This document shows positions 29,275 to 40,600 of a DNA stretch of 64,000 bases, in pieces. Location of the stretch: assembly GCF_014203115.1 (NCBI RefSeq), contig NZ_JACHIJ010000001.1, forward strand, positions 124,001-188,000, in the 5' to 3' direction. How positions within the stretch are numbered: position 1 is the stretch's first letter; each line of letters starts with the position of its first letter. The translations under genes were made by a program, and so were the position numbers. Source of the stretch: Afipia massiliensis. Its GTDB lineage: Bacteria; Pseudomonadota; Alphaproteobacteria; Rhizobiales; Xanthobacteraceae. Under the pieces are notes generated by a model. It was not told the origin of the DNA, searched no databases, and worked only from the letters and a program-made list of their open reading frames with translations.

Positions 29275-30399
29275 CTAACCCAGCAGTTCGTCGTTGTGCT
29301 GCCCAAGCCGGGGCGCGCCGGAGCGCGGATGCGGGCGCTCGCCGTCGAAGGAAATCGGCAGACCCACCACCGGCAGATCGCTGCCGGGCAATGTGCGCAT
29401 CAGATCGGACGCCTGGAACTGTTCGGTCTGTGACAATTCCACGATGGTGTTGACCGGACTGCACGGCACGCCCACCGCCTCGAACGCCGCAAGCCACTCG
29501 GCGCGCGTTTTCGTCAGCAGCACCGGCTTCAACAAACCGATCAGGATGTCCCGGTGGACAAACCGGTCGCGGCCGCGCGCGAACCGCGGATCGGTGCACC
29601 ATTCGGGAAATCCGAGCACCGTGGCGAGCTTGTGAAACAGCCGGTCATAACCGGCGGCGATGACAAGCGGATGATCGGCGGTCTCGAACGCCTGATACGG
29701 CACGATGGTCGGCGTCGCCGCGCCCGTTCGCGGCGAGAGTTCCTGAGTCACGTGATAGGTCGCGAGTGATGAATCCACCCACGACGCCGCGCTGTCGAGC
29801 AGCGAGGTATCGATCACGCAGCCCTTCCCCGTGATGTGACGCTGTTGCAACGCGCCCAGCGCACCGATCACGCACCACTGCGCGGTCGCCTTGTCGTTGA
29901 TCGCGGGCGCGCAGAATGTCGGCGGGTCGTCATGACGGCCGGTCTGCATCATCACGCCGCCGAATGCCTGAAGCAGCGGATCGAACCCCGGCGCTTTCGA
30001 CAGCGGCCCTTTCGGGCCGAATGCCCAGATCGAACAATAGATCAGCCGCGGATTGATCGCGCGCATGTGCTCGGGACCGATGCCGAGATCGTTGACCACA
30101 CCCGAGCGAAGATTCTGGATCAGGATGTCCGCATCGCGCACAAGTGTTTTAAGCTTCTCGATGTCGGCTGCGTTCTTCATGTCGAGGGTCACCGACCGTT
30201 TGTTGCGGTTGGTGACGTGGAACATGATCGACGCTTCTTCGATGAAGGGAGGTCCCCAGCTGCGCGCGTCGTCGCCGCCGTCGGGTTTCTCGATCTTGAT
30301 AACGTCCGCGCCCATGTCCGCGAGGATCGCGCCGGCGAGCGGACCTGCGAGCGCCTGCCCAATCTCGATGACTTTAATTCCGGCAAGCGGACCGTTCAT
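29275..30399 (-). CDS. CaiB/BaiF family (family III) CoA transferase
   Basis: Transfers CoA between carboxylic acids; the acids used here are unknown. The start at 30399 (MNGPLAGIKVIEIGQALAGP) has AGGAGA upstream and gives 374 residues. Family features are GPLAGAILADMGADVIKIEK at the N-terminus, RNKRSVTLDMK, RLIYCSIWAFGPKGPLSKAP, and the late SLLDSAASWV whose Asp is at the expected catalytic position. Upstream in-frame sequence of about 100 residues has no similarity and is excluded. No acyl-CoA dehydrogenase or ligase lies next to it to suggest a pathway. Confidence 0.88.
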   Translation of the reverse strand: MNGPLAGIKVIEIGQALAGPLAGAILADMGADVIKIEKPDGGDDARSWGPPFIEEASIMFHVTNRNKRSVTLDMKNAADIEKLKTLVRDADILIQNLRSGVVNDLGIGPEHMRAINPRLIYCSIWAFGPKGPLSKAPGFDPLLQAFGGVMMQTGRHDDPPTFCAPAINDKATAQWCVIGALGALQQRHITGKGCVIDTSLLDSAASWVDSSLATYHVTQELSPRTGAATPTIVPYQAFETADHPLVIAAGYDRLFHKLATVLGFPEWCTDPRFARGRDRFVHRDILIGLLKPVLLTKTRAEWLAAFEAVGVPCSPVNTIVELSQTEQFQASDLMRTLPGSDLPVVGLPISFDGERPHPRSGAPRLGQHNDELLG

Positions 30400-30529
30400 G
30401 GGGCGTATCTCCTGTGGCTCATTTTCTTGAACGCTACTCAAGCGACAGCGGCCCGCCAAAGCAAGCCGCTCGCTTGATAAGAAAGTGAAACCCAGCGATG
30501 CGTCGCCGTGTCTTCCGGCGCGACGCGGT

Positions 30530-31855
<1,326 letters not shown>

Positions 31856-31952
31856 CTACAGGAACGCGCCCCTCGGGAAAAGGCCATGCGAAGCCGTTGA
31901 TCCCGTGACGTTTTGGTCCGGAATGGCTATGAAAAGGCAAACGGAGACACAG

Positions 31953-32432
31953 ATGTCAAAGAAGCCTCGCGCCGCCAAAACCGCCGGAACATCGCTGCAG
32001 CTCGGCCGACAGGTCGAAGCGCCGGCCTCCCCCGACACTGCGACACTCGACCGGGTGCCGAATCCGCAGGTCGACACGAACTATCTGGTCCGTTTTGCCG
32101 CGCCCGAATTCACCTCGCTGTGCCCGATCACCGGCCAGCCGGACTTCGCTCATCTCGTGATCGACTATGCGCCCGGACAGTGGCTGGTCGAATCCAAATC
32201 CTTGAAGCTGTATCTGGCGAGCTTCCGCAATCACGGTGCATTTCACGAGGACTGCACCGTGGCGATCGGCAAGCGGCTGGTGAAGGAAATCAAGCCGCGC
32301 TGGCTGCGGATCGGCGGTTACTGGTATCCGCGCGGCGGCATCCCGATCGATGTGTTCTGGCAGACTGGCAAATTGCCAAAGGATGTCTGGGTGCCGGATC
32401 AGGGCGTCGCGCCGTATCGCGGGCGAGGGTGA
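31953..32432 (+). CDS. queF: NADPH-dependent 7-cyano-7-deazaguanine reductase (queuosine pathway)
   Basis: Reduces preQ0 to preQ1 in queuosine biosynthesis for tRNA modification. The ATG at 31953 ([12 protein letters not shown]), preceded by GGAGACACAG, gives 159 residues, the short single-domain form of QueF. Catalytic Cys and Asp lie in [14 protein letters not shown]. The QueF motif is seen as [20 protein letters not shown]. The frame extends further upstream but overlaps eno antisense and is not used. No other queuosine gene is nearby, and I saw no preQ1 riboswitch in the 139 bases between eno and queF. Confidence 0.94.
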   Translation: MSKKPRAAKTAGTSLQLGRQVEAPASPDTATLDRVPNPQVDTNYLVRFAAPEFTSLCPITGQPDFAHLVIDYAPGQWLVESKSLKLYLASFRNHGAFHEDCTVAIGKRLVKEIKPRWLRIGGYWYPRGGIPIDVFWQTGKLPKDVWVPDQGVAPYRGRG

Positions 32433-32437
32433 GATGC

Positions 32438-32481
32438 CGTCATCCTGAGGTGCGTGCTCTCGCGAGCCTCGAAGGATGACG
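32438..32481. repeat. Palindromic element between convergent queF and MFS genes
   Basis: CGTCATCCTGAGG (32438-32450) is matched by CCTCGAAGGATGACG (32467-32481), reverse complements apart from two extra bases, with a 16-base loop. It starts five bases after the queF stop and touches the MFS stop codon. The wording (GTCATCCTGAGG...CCTCGAAGGATGA) is a repeat I recall as abundant in Bradyrhizobium-type genomes. It could also serve as a shared transcription end point. Confidence 0.65.
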
Positions 32482-33657
32482 CTAGATATCCACCATCTCC
32501 GCCGGCTTCTGATGCAGCAATCGTGCGGCGACAATTCCCAGCACGAGAATGGCGGTCGCGCTCAGGATCAGCGTCGGCATTTTGCCGACATGCGATATCC
32601 CGAAACCGTAAACGATCGGTCCCACCGCCTGCCCCATAAAGAAGCAGAAGGCATGGAGCGACAGCGCCGAGGCGCGAGCTTCGGGCGCAAGGTCGCTCGA
32701 GAACACCTGCAATGAGCCGTGCAGCGAGTAGAAGCCCCAGCCCATGATGAGGAAGGAGATCGCCTGAATCTCCCAGCGCGGTCCAAGCGCGATAACCACA
32801 AATTGCAGCGCCATGACCACCGCGCCTCCGACCATCAGGCCCCTGACGCCAAATCGCGGCAGCATGCGCGACACGCTCATGGTGTAGAACAACCCGCCCA
32901 ATGCGAATGCGGCAATGACGACTCCCGGTATCGACGCGCGGGTCTCGCCGAGCTCGAACAGAAACGCGGCGACGAACGGGAAAAGTCCAAGAACGCAAAG
33001 TCCTTCGATGAAGACGGCGGTGAAACAGACGCGCGCATTGGGATTGCGCAGGATCGTGCGGTAGCCATCCTTGAGCGATTTGAAGCTGACCCCGCCACTT
33101 GAGCTGGTGACGCCGCCGCGCCGGAATCCGATGAATACCGCCACCGACGCGACCACCATGATCGCGCCGAGAACCGCCAGAACGCCGCGCCACCCGAGAA
33201 AATCACCGATCACGCCGGCGGCCGAGGAGCCCAGCAGATTACCGGTCATTGCTCCGGCCAACACGCGGCTCAGCGCGACTTGTCTTTGTGCAGTCGGCAC
33301 GAGATCGCCGGTCAGTCCGAACGCAATCGGGAACGTGCCCCCGGCCGCGATGCCAACCAGAACCCGCGACAGGAACAGCATTTCGAACGAGGTCGCCATC
33401 GCGCCGACGATATTGGCGGCGCCAAGCAGAACGAGGCACGCGATCATCAGCCGCGGTTTGCCGAACATGTCGGCCGCTGCGCCGAGGATCGGCTGCACAA
33501 TCGCGAACGTCAGCGCGAAGACGGCCGACAGGCTCGCGGCTGTCGCAACGGTCACTCCGAAATCGCCGGCCACAAGCGGAAGCACCGGCTCTAGCGCGCG
33601 CGAGGACAGCGCGGATGCGAAGGTCGTGACCGCGATGATATTGAGGATCGGCAGCAT
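32482..33657 (-). CDS. Major facilitator superfamily transporter
   Basis: Inner-membrane secondary transporter; substrate unknown. The start at 33657 (MLPILNIIAVTTFASALSSR) gives 391 residues with about 12 hydrophobic helices. The loop after helix 2 has the MFS motif-A-like GAAADMFGKPRLM, and helix 4-5 has RVLVGIAAGGTFPIAFGL. The overall look is that of sugar/drug efflux MFS members (DHA1 or ProP-like). A longer frame upstream would overlap kdsA and use a TTG codon. It follows kdsA by 43 bases and may be in the same transcript. Confidence 0.88.
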   Translation of the reverse strand: MLPILNIIAVTTFASALSSRALEPVLPLVAGDFGVTVATAASLSAVFALTFAIVQPILGAAADMFGKPRLMIACLVLLGAANIVGAMATSFEMLFLSRVLVGIAAGGTFPIAFGLTGDLVPTAQRQVALSRVLAGAMTGNLLGSSAAGVIGDFLGWRGVLAVLGAIMVVASVAVFIGFRRGGVTSSSGGVSFKSLKDGYRTILRNPNARVCFTAVFIEGLCVLGLFPFVAAFLFELGETRASIPGVVIAAFALGGLFYTMSVSRMLPRFGVRGLMVGGAVVMALQFVVIALGPRWEIQAISFLIMGWGFYSLHGSLQVFSSDLAPEARASALSLHAFCFFMGQAVGPIVYGFGISHVGKMPTLILSATAILVLGIVAARLLHQKPAEMVDI

Positions 33658-33700
33658 CAGGGATTCAGTCGCCCTGCGAATGCCGCGCGATGCGATGGCA

Positions 33701-34552
33701 TCAACGGGTCTCGCTTTTGGCGAGCGCGTCAAAAGCCATCAGGTTCTTCACGAGAGCCTCGAAGTCCTTGAGCGGCACCATGTTCGGACCGTCCGACGGC
33801 GCGTTGTCCGGATCGGGATGCGTTTCGATGAAGACGCCCGCCACGCCGACCGCGACCGCGGCGCGCGCCAGCACCGGCACGAACTCGCGTTCGCCACCCG
33901 ACGATGTGCCCTTGCCGCCTGGCTGCTGCACCGAATGGGTTGCGTCGAAGATCACCGGCGCGCCTGTGCTACGCGCCAGGATCGGCAGCGCCCGCATGTC
34001 GGACACCAGCGTGTTGTAGCCGAACGATGCGCCGCGCTCCGTGACCATGACATTCGGATTGCCGCCGCCGGTGACCTTGGCGACGACATTTGCCATGTCC
34101 CACGGCGCTAGGAACTGGCCCTTCTTGACGTTGACGACCTTGCCGGTCGCCGCAGCCGCCAGCAGCAGATCGGTTTGACGACAGAGGAACGCGGGAATTT
34201 GCAGAACGTCCACCGCTTCCGCAACGCGCGCGCATTGCTCGATCTCGTGCACATCGGTAAGTACCGGCAGGCCGAGTGTCGAGCGTATCTCCGCAAAAAT
34301 CGGAAGCGCCTTGTCGAGACCCATGCCGCGCGCGCCCGACGCGCTGGTGCGGTTGGCCTTGTCGAACGACGTCTTGTAAACGAGCCCGATCTTGAGGCGC
34401 GCCGCGATCTCCTTCAGCGCGGAGGCGACTTCCAGCCCATGCGCCCGGCTTTCCAGTTGGCATGGTCCGGCGATCACCGCCAATGGCAATACGTTGCCGA
34501 ATTTGACGTTGCCTGCGGAAACCACCGGAGCCGCGGAAATCTTGGCGTTCAA
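33701..34552 (-). CDS. kdsA: 3-deoxy-8-phosphooctulonate (KDO8P) synthase, TTG start
   Basis: Condenses phosphoenolpyruvate with arabinose 5-phosphate to KDO 8-phosphate for lipopolysaccharide core synthesis. The 283-residue product runs [14 protein letters not shown], then [45 protein letters not shown] and the late [14 protein letters not shown]. No in-frame ATG is near; the start appears to be TTG at 34552 with AAGGGA six bases upstream. The cysteine in AGPC is the residue that marks the metal-dependent class in the family, whereas E. coli-type enzymes have Asn there. It lies between a VOC gene and the MFS gene. Confidence 0.96.
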   Translation of the reverse strand: MNAKISAAPVVSAGNVKFGNVLPLAVIAGPCQLESRAHGLEVASALKEIAARLKIGLVYKTSFDKANRTSASGARGMGLDKALPIFAEIRSTLGLPVLTDVHEIEQCARVAEAVDVLQIPAFLCRQTDLLLAAAATGKVVNVKKGQFLAPWDMANVVAKVTGGGNPNVMVTERGASFGYNTLVSDMRALPILARSTGAPVIFDATHSVQQPGGKGTSSGGEREFVPVLARAAVAVGVAGVFIETHPDPDNAPSDGPNMVPLKDFEALVKNLMAFDALAKSETR

Positions 34553-34617
34553 GGCATATCCCTTTGCTGGAGCGGGTGACCATGCCGATGAGGCTGTGCC
34601 GGATCAAGTCCGGTTGG

Positions 34618-35490
34618 TCAAATCTTGCCCGGTGTCTCGAATATCAGGGTTGCGCCAAAGGCGGTCTCGCGCGGCACCACGAGCCGCCCGGTCTGCCGGT
34701 TCGACGCCACCCCGCCAGCCCTGAGCACACGTTCCAGCGCATCGATGTCCGGCACCGCAAGGCGCAGTCCCTTTAGCGAAGCGCCCTCGCCGTCCAGCCT
34801 GGGCACGGTTCCGAACTGATCGCGAAACGATACAGCTTCCATGATCTCGACATCGCCGCGCGGCGTGGCCGCGGTGACGCCGATCGAACTGGAATGCAGG
34901 TCACGCACGCCCGTATAGGCATTGAGGAAGATGTGATGATCGGTCGGATTGTCTGCGACGAGAACCGCGCCGAGGACACCGCTCGCGCCATTGGCATGCT
35001 GCTGATAGTCGGGCTTCCAGAAGGCGGCGGGGTTATGCTGCTGACAGGCCGCGAAGCCTGTGTGCGGCGACAACGCATCGCGCGCAAAGGCCAGCGAGAA
35101 ACCCACCGTGGTGGTGCTTCCGTCGGGCAAGACGGCTTCGCGAGAAAACGGCAGCGCACTTGAAGCGCCGATCCCCGATGTCTTGAAGTCCGCAACATCG
35201 CCTTCGATGTCCGTGCTCTCGAGGATCAACATCGAGAACCCGTCGCCGCGCGCAATTGCATCGCGATTGGCGGCGCCGAAGATTTGCGGCAATCCCTCGC
35301 CGACCAGTTTTTCAGGTTCGCCGACCGTCAGCACTTCGATGAAGAAATTGGAAAACTGCACCACATGATTGTGCGTCCCCCACGGATGCCTGTTGCGCGC
35401 GCCGACCTTGAAGCCGGCGCGCCGATAGAAATCCGCCGCCGCATCGAGATCGCGAACGGCATGGACGATGTGATCGAGACCGCGAGCCAT
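34618..35490 (-). CDS. VOC superfamily (glyoxalase-like) protein
   Basis: Protein of the vicinal oxygen chelate fold; enzymatic role unknown. The 290-residue product starts MARGLDHIVHAVRDLDAAADFYRR, a typical first VOC half with a metal-ligand His, followed by WGTHNHVVQFSNFFIEVL, matching the glyoxalase-like domain (PF13468 type). A second half follows around DNPTDHHIFLNAYTGV and ends with GLRLAVPDIDALERVLRAGG. It precedes kdsA on the same strand with a 65-base gap that has a five-base-pair hairpin, and follows a NIPSNAP gene. Confidence 0.82.
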   Translation of the reverse strand: MARGLDHIVHAVRDLDAAADFYRRAGFKVGARNRHPWGTHNHVVQFSNFFIEVLTVGEPEKLVGEGLPQIFGAANRDAIARGDGFSMLILESTDIEGDVADFKTSGIGASSALPFSREAVLPDGSTTTVGFSLAFARDALSPHTGFAACQQHNPAAFWKPDYQQHANGASGVLGAVLVADNPTDHHIFLNAYTGVRDLHSSSIGVTAATPRGDVEIMEAVSFRDQFGTVPRLDGEGASLKGLRLAVPDIDALERVLRAGGVASNRQTGRLVVPRETAFGATLIFETPGKI

Positions 35491-35512
35491 GATCGATGCG
35501 CGAGGTGCGCCC

Positions 35513-35845
35513 TCACTTCACCGAGGAGAATGCAGTCGGCGTCAGAAGCTGGCTGACGATGTTCTCGACGATCTGACCGTCCTTTTCGCTCTCCGCGCGC
35601 ACCGAAAGCCAGGCAGGATCGTTCATGAACGCGGTCCACTTCTGCTCGCGCTCAGCCAGCGACTCCCATGCGAGGAAATACGTCAATTCCTGATTGGACT
35701 GGCCGATCACCGTGGTAAAAAAACCGGCCTGACGGATGCCATGCTTTTCCCAGATCTTCAGCGTGTGGTTCTCGAAGCGCTTCATCAAATTTGGAAGCCG
35801 CCCCGGAAGACAGCGATAGACACGCATTTCTTGGATCATAGTCAT
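35513..35845 (-). CDS. NIPSNAP family protein
   Basis: Small ferredoxin-like fold protein of the NIPSNAP family; function in bacteria is unclear, sometimes linked to catabolic enzymes. The 110-residue product shows the family pattern: IQEMRVYRCLPGRLPNLMKR, then ENHTLKIWEKHGIRQAGFFT, and ELTYFLAWESLAEREQKWTA. Starts at 35845 or 35839 are both possible. It sits 22 bases before the VOC gene on the same strand, so the two are likely co-transcribed. Confidence 0.86.
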   Translation of the reverse strand: MTMIQEMRVYRCLPGRLPNLMKRFENHTLKIWEKHGIRQAGFFTTVIGQSNQELTYFLAWESLAEREQKWTAFMNDPAWLSVRAESEKDGQIVENIVSQLLTPTAFSSVK

Positions 35846-35978
35846 GGCCCCTATTTATTGAATCGGCGCGCAAACGGCGCCGACTGACGTTATGCAGGCT
35901 CTTCCGATCCGGCATATAGTCGCCTGCCCGGCCGGTTATCAAGCGCTTCCCGGGCATGCGCCCCATACGAGGTTTGTC

Positions 35979-36302
35979 ATGCGGACCATGATGCTTTGCC
36001 CGATCCTAGTCGCCGCGATTCTTTCGGGCTCCGCATATGCGCAAACACCCGGCGTGGTCACGGGCGGCGCGGACGGCGTTACCTTCAATGGCAAGCCCGC
36101 CGCACGTCAGGGTGACATGACCAGCGACGGCAGCGTGATTGTCGAGGGATCTCCGAACGTCTTCATCAACGGCAAGCCCGCGGCTGTCATGAGCGGCAAG
36201 ACTGGATGCGGCGGCGTTGTCGTCGGCGGCGCAGGTGGCATTTACATCAACGGGAAACCGGCCGCCCGCACCGGTGATCAGACATCGGGATGCCCGAAGT
36301 AG
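35979..36302 (+). CDS. Exported PAAR-repeat protein
   Basis: PAAR proteins normally cap the VgrG spike of type VI secretion systems. Here the 107-residue product from the ATG at 35979 (GAGG eight bases upstream) starts MRTMMLCPILVAAILSGSAYA, a clear Sec signal peptide, followed by three PAAR-type repeats: FNGKPAARQGDMTSDG, VFINGKPAAVMSGKTGCGG and IYINGKPAARTGDQTSGC. The Cys/Asp/His pattern for zinc is only partial. No VgrG, Hcp, effector or other secretion gene is nearby, so it is probably periplasmic with a role unrelated to a classical T6SS. A longer upstream frame would hide the signal peptide and is not favoured. Confidence 0.78.
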   Translation: MRTMMLCPILVAAILSGSAYAQTPGVVTGGADGVTFNGKPAARQGDMTSDGSVIVEGSPNVFINGKPAAVMSGKTGCGGVVVGGAGGIYINGKPAARTGDQTSGCPK

Positions 36303-36310
36303 ACCGTGCA

Positions 36311-37180
36311 TCAGGCTCCGGCGTAGCGAGCCGTTGTCAGGTTCAGATCAAACGCCTCTTTCTCGGTGAGCCAGCGGATGTCCTTGCTCGCCGTCATCGC
36401 CTGCATTATCGACGGCGAAACACCCATGCGCGTCATGTAGTCGAGGATCATCCCGGTGGTCTGCTGGGTCCGCGCGATCAGATCACTCGCGGACTCTTCG
36501 CTACGCGAGGACGTGCTGGAGAACTGGTGAACGCCGAGCGCGGAACGCGGCATGGCCTCGCGGATCTTGCCGCCCGCAAAAACGAACACGCATGCGCTGG
36601 CGCAGCGCGAGGGCTGCGGACGGCCCTCGGAATCCACCTTCCCCACCACCGTCGTCAGTCCGCGGGATCGCACGACCGCACCCATGATGAGGCCCTGGTC
36701 GAGTGAGCCGCCCGGCGAGGACAGGAAGATCACATCTCCGGCGGTCAGCTTGGCGGCGTCGAGTTGTTCGCGAAACCAGCTTGCGGAGACCGGGCCGATC
36801 CTGCCCGCAATCGCGAGCGCCTTGCGCCCGTCCGCCATGTTGACAGCCGATGCCGTCATGCTGGGCGAACCGAAAAAGTCTTTCCAGTAGGACCACGCCC
36901 CCGGCGACGAGATGTCCCGATAGGCGGGAATGAGGACACCCGCCAACAAAAGACCCGCGAAGACGACTGACGCCAGCGTCCCCCAGGTGCGTCCACGCCG
37001 CGTACCTGCCTGTGGCTGCGCCTGCTGCGGCAACGCGGATTGGTGCGGTTGCTGTGACGGCGCGCCCCACGGCATAGCTACGTCCGTCCGATTGCTTTCG
37101 CTCGGAGCGGACCTTGTCCGCGCGGAACCGGTTTCCGGCACGGAGCCTTTTCCAGATGCTCGCCGTTCGTCTTCAGTCAT
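36311..37180 (-). CDS. Membrane-anchored ClpP/crotonase-fold protein (COG3904-like)
   Basis: Function unknown. The 289-residue product has a Pro/Gln-rich cytoplasmic N-terminus (about residues 1-65), one membrane helix (LASVVFAGLLLAGVLIPAY) and a periplasmic domain from about residue 105. That domain has ClpP-like features: VIFLSSPGGSLDQGLIMGAV, the likely nucleophile in RCASACVFVFAGG and the following GVHQF that may supply the catalytic His. This resembles the predicted periplasmic COG3904 group. It is convergent with the PAAR gene, eight bases apart, and 57 bases downstream of pyrG on the same strand. Confidence 0.7.
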   Translation of the reverse strand: MTEDERRASGKGSVPETGSARTRSAPSESNRTDVAMPWGAPSQQPHQSALPQQAQPQAGTRRGRTWGTLASVVFAGLLLAGVLIPAYRDISSPGAWSYWKDFFGSPSMTASAVNMADGRKALAIAGRIGPVSASWFREQLDAAKLTAGDVIFLSSPGGSLDQGLIMGAVVRSRGLTTVVGKVDSEGRPQPSRCASACVFVFAGGKIREAMPRSALGVHQFSSTSSRSEESASDLIARTQQTTGMILDYMTRMGVSPSIMQAMTASKDIRWLTEKEAFDLNLTTARYAGA

Positions 37181-37237
37181 GGCACATCCTGAGACATCCT
37201 GGCCGGTGCTGTGTCGGTACAGCCAGAGACGCCCGGA

Positions 37238-38875
<1,638 letters not shown>

Positions 38876-39049
38876 CTACCTTTAACTCCACCGCTGTGAT
38901 TCGCAAAACTAAACGCACGCCCACGCGAGCAAATAACGACGCTGTGGGTGACATTAAAATGTAAGTTCAGTCAGTGATTTGGAAGACTGCATTGAGACTT
39001 GCAGACAAGCGACGCGCGCATGACTGCAATTCCTGTCCCCAAAACAGCA

Positions 39050-39424
39050 TTACTTCGACTGCGGCGCCTGCGGAGCGGACGGCGCCGCCGGGGCCTTCGG
39101 AAGCGAATCCAGCAAACCACCTGCCGGAGCCGCCGGAGCACCCGGCTGCGAGATCGGCGCGGGACTGGTGGTGGTGTTGATGATCGACGATGGCTTGCGC
39201 TCGTAGTTCGCAAGCCACGACAGGAACAGGCTGGTCACGAAGAAGCACGCCGCCAGGATTGCCGTGGTGCGGGTGAGAAGATTGGTCGTGCCGCGGCTGG
39301 ACATGAATCCGCCGCCGCCTCCGCCGCCGATACCGAGGCCGCCGCCCTCCGAGCGCTGCAACAGCACGACGCCGATCAGGCCAAGGACAAGCATGAGATG
39401 GATGACGATAATGACGGTCTGCAT
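39050..39424 (-). CDS. secG: Preprotein translocase subunit SecG
   Basis: Accessory inner-membrane subunit of the SecYEG channel. The 124-residue product has two hydrophobic helices, TVIIVIHLMLVLGLIGVVLL and AILAACFFVTSLFLSWLA, separated by the family's QRSEGGGLG motif and a glycine run; GFMSSRGTTNLLTRTT follows. The C-terminal 50 residues are an Ala/Pro/Ser-rich tail as in many alphaproteobacteria. It lies between tpiA and pyrG on the same strand, a conserved arrangement. Confidence 0.95.
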   Translation of the reverse strand: MQTVIIVIHLMLVLGLIGVVLLQRSEGGGLGIGGGGGGGFMSSRGTTNLLTRTTAILAACFFVTSLFLSWLANYERKPSSIINTTTSPAPISQPGAPAAPAGGLLDSLPKAPAAPSAPQAPQSK

Positions 39425-39560
39425 CGTTACCTTCCGTCACAAGCCACTGGCGCCGGCAGCCGGTCGCGTCGATGCTTGCGGGGGTTGAAGTTGCGCGGTC
39501 TGTACACGATTGCAGGGGTGATTGTCACCCCCGACGGACGGCTGTTGGCCTGATCGCCAT

Positions 39561-40316
39561 TTAGGGACACGCGGCGGCAATCGCAAGGAAATCAACCGCT
39601 TTGAGGCTTGCGCCCCCCACCAGAGCACCATCGACGTTGGCGACCGCCATCAGTTCGGCGGCATTCGAGGGCTTTACCGAGCCTCCGTAGAGAATCCGGA
39701 CCTGATCGCCCTCGCCGCTGAACCGATCCTTCAGCCGATCGCGGATAAGCTTATGGACTTCCTCGACATCCTTGGCTGTCGGGGTCCGTCCGGTTCCGAT
39801 CGCCCAGACCGGCTCATAGGCGACGACCAGATTCGCGGCGGTTGCGCCGTCCGGAACCGACCCGGCGACCTGACGTCCGACCACTTCGAGGGTTTGTCCG
39901 GCGTCGCGCTCGGCCTGCGTCTCGCCCACGCAAACAATGGCGACAAGTCCTGCACGCCATGCCGCCTCGGCCTTGCTGCGGACAAGTGCGTCGGTCTCGT
40001 GATGATCTGTGCGGCGCTCGGAATGCCCCACGATAATGGCCGTTGCGCCTGCATCGGCCAGCATCTCGGCGGAAATATCGCCGGTATGCGCGCCGGAGAC
40101 TGCCGGGTGGCAGTCCTGCGCGCCGATCGCCACTTTCGATCCGATCACCACCGCGGCGGACGTGAACAGCAGCGTCGCCGGCGGGCAGATCAGCAAATCA
40201 GCCTTGCGCCAGACCGCCTCCGCGCCCTGCCCGATGGCGGCAAGCTCATTCACCGCGGCCTTGAGGCCGTTCATCTTCCAGTTCCCGGCGATCAGGGGGC
40301 GTCGCTTGTCGGTCAT
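39561..40316 (-). CDS. tpiA: Triosephosphate isomerase
   Basis: Interconverts dihydroxyacetone phosphate and glyceraldehyde 3-phosphate. The ATG at 40316 ([19 protein letters not shown]) gives 251 residues. Catalytic residues are evident: Lys in GNWKMNG, His in [10 protein letters not shown] and Glu in [15 protein letters not shown]; the phosphate loop [12 protein letters not shown] and [11 protein letters not shown] close the barrel. Divergent from the PpiD-like gene across 284 bases that contain a RIME-like palindrome. Confidence 0.98.
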   Translation of the reverse strand: MTDKRRPLIAGNWKMNGLKAAVNELAAIGQGAEAVWRKADLLICPPATLLFTSAAVVIGSKVAIGAQDCHPAVSGAHTGDISAEMLADAGATAIIVGHSERRTDHHETDALVRSKAEAAWRAGLVAIVCVGETQAERDAGQTLEVVGRQVAGSVPDGATAANLVVAYEPVWAIGTGRTPTAKDVEEVHKLIRDRLKDRFSGEGDQVRILYGGSVKPSNAAELMAVANVDGALVGGASLKAVDFLAIAAACP

Positions 40317-40424
40317 CGTTGATCTCGCATGACAATTGTTCGGTAATCGGCCGATCTGCGCTAGCAGAGGGCTCCTGCGGAAGCCAGTTCCATTGCCTGG
40401 TTTCCACATTGCGGGCTTGGATTG

Positions 40425-40470
40425 GCATGATCTTTTTCCGAAAACCGGTTCCCACTTTTCGGGATCATGC
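40425..40470. repeat. RIME-like palindromic intergenic element
   Basis: The 46 bases from GCATGATC to GATCATGC are a nested inverted repeat: outer arms GCATGATC/GATCATGC and inner arms CCGAAAA/TTTTCGG around a core CCGGTTCCCAC. I recall this wording (GATCATGC with CGAAAAGTGGGAACCGG) as a highly repeated intergenic palindrome of Rhizobiales, of the RIME type. It lies in the divergent gap between tpiA and the PpiD-like gene, 109 bases from the tpiA start. Confidence 0.75.
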
Positions 40471-40600
40471 CGTTAACCGCGCTGAAGCGCCGCCGACAGC
40501 ACGGTTGCTAGGGAACCGGCACCTCTTTATATGTTGGCGAAACAACGCGGTAACGCCCTCCGTGGCGACCCGCCCCACCCCCGAACATCAAGTTGGACCC

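Noticed and set aside
34599..34613. Short hairpin CCGGA-TCAAG-TCCGG between the VOC gene and kdsA
   Set aside because: Only five base pairs and no T tract; too weak to call a terminator, though it may be a fragment of a repeat.
35892..35978. Upstream extension of the PAAR gene
   Set aside because: The 29 extra codons have no good ribosome binding site and would bury the evident signal peptide.
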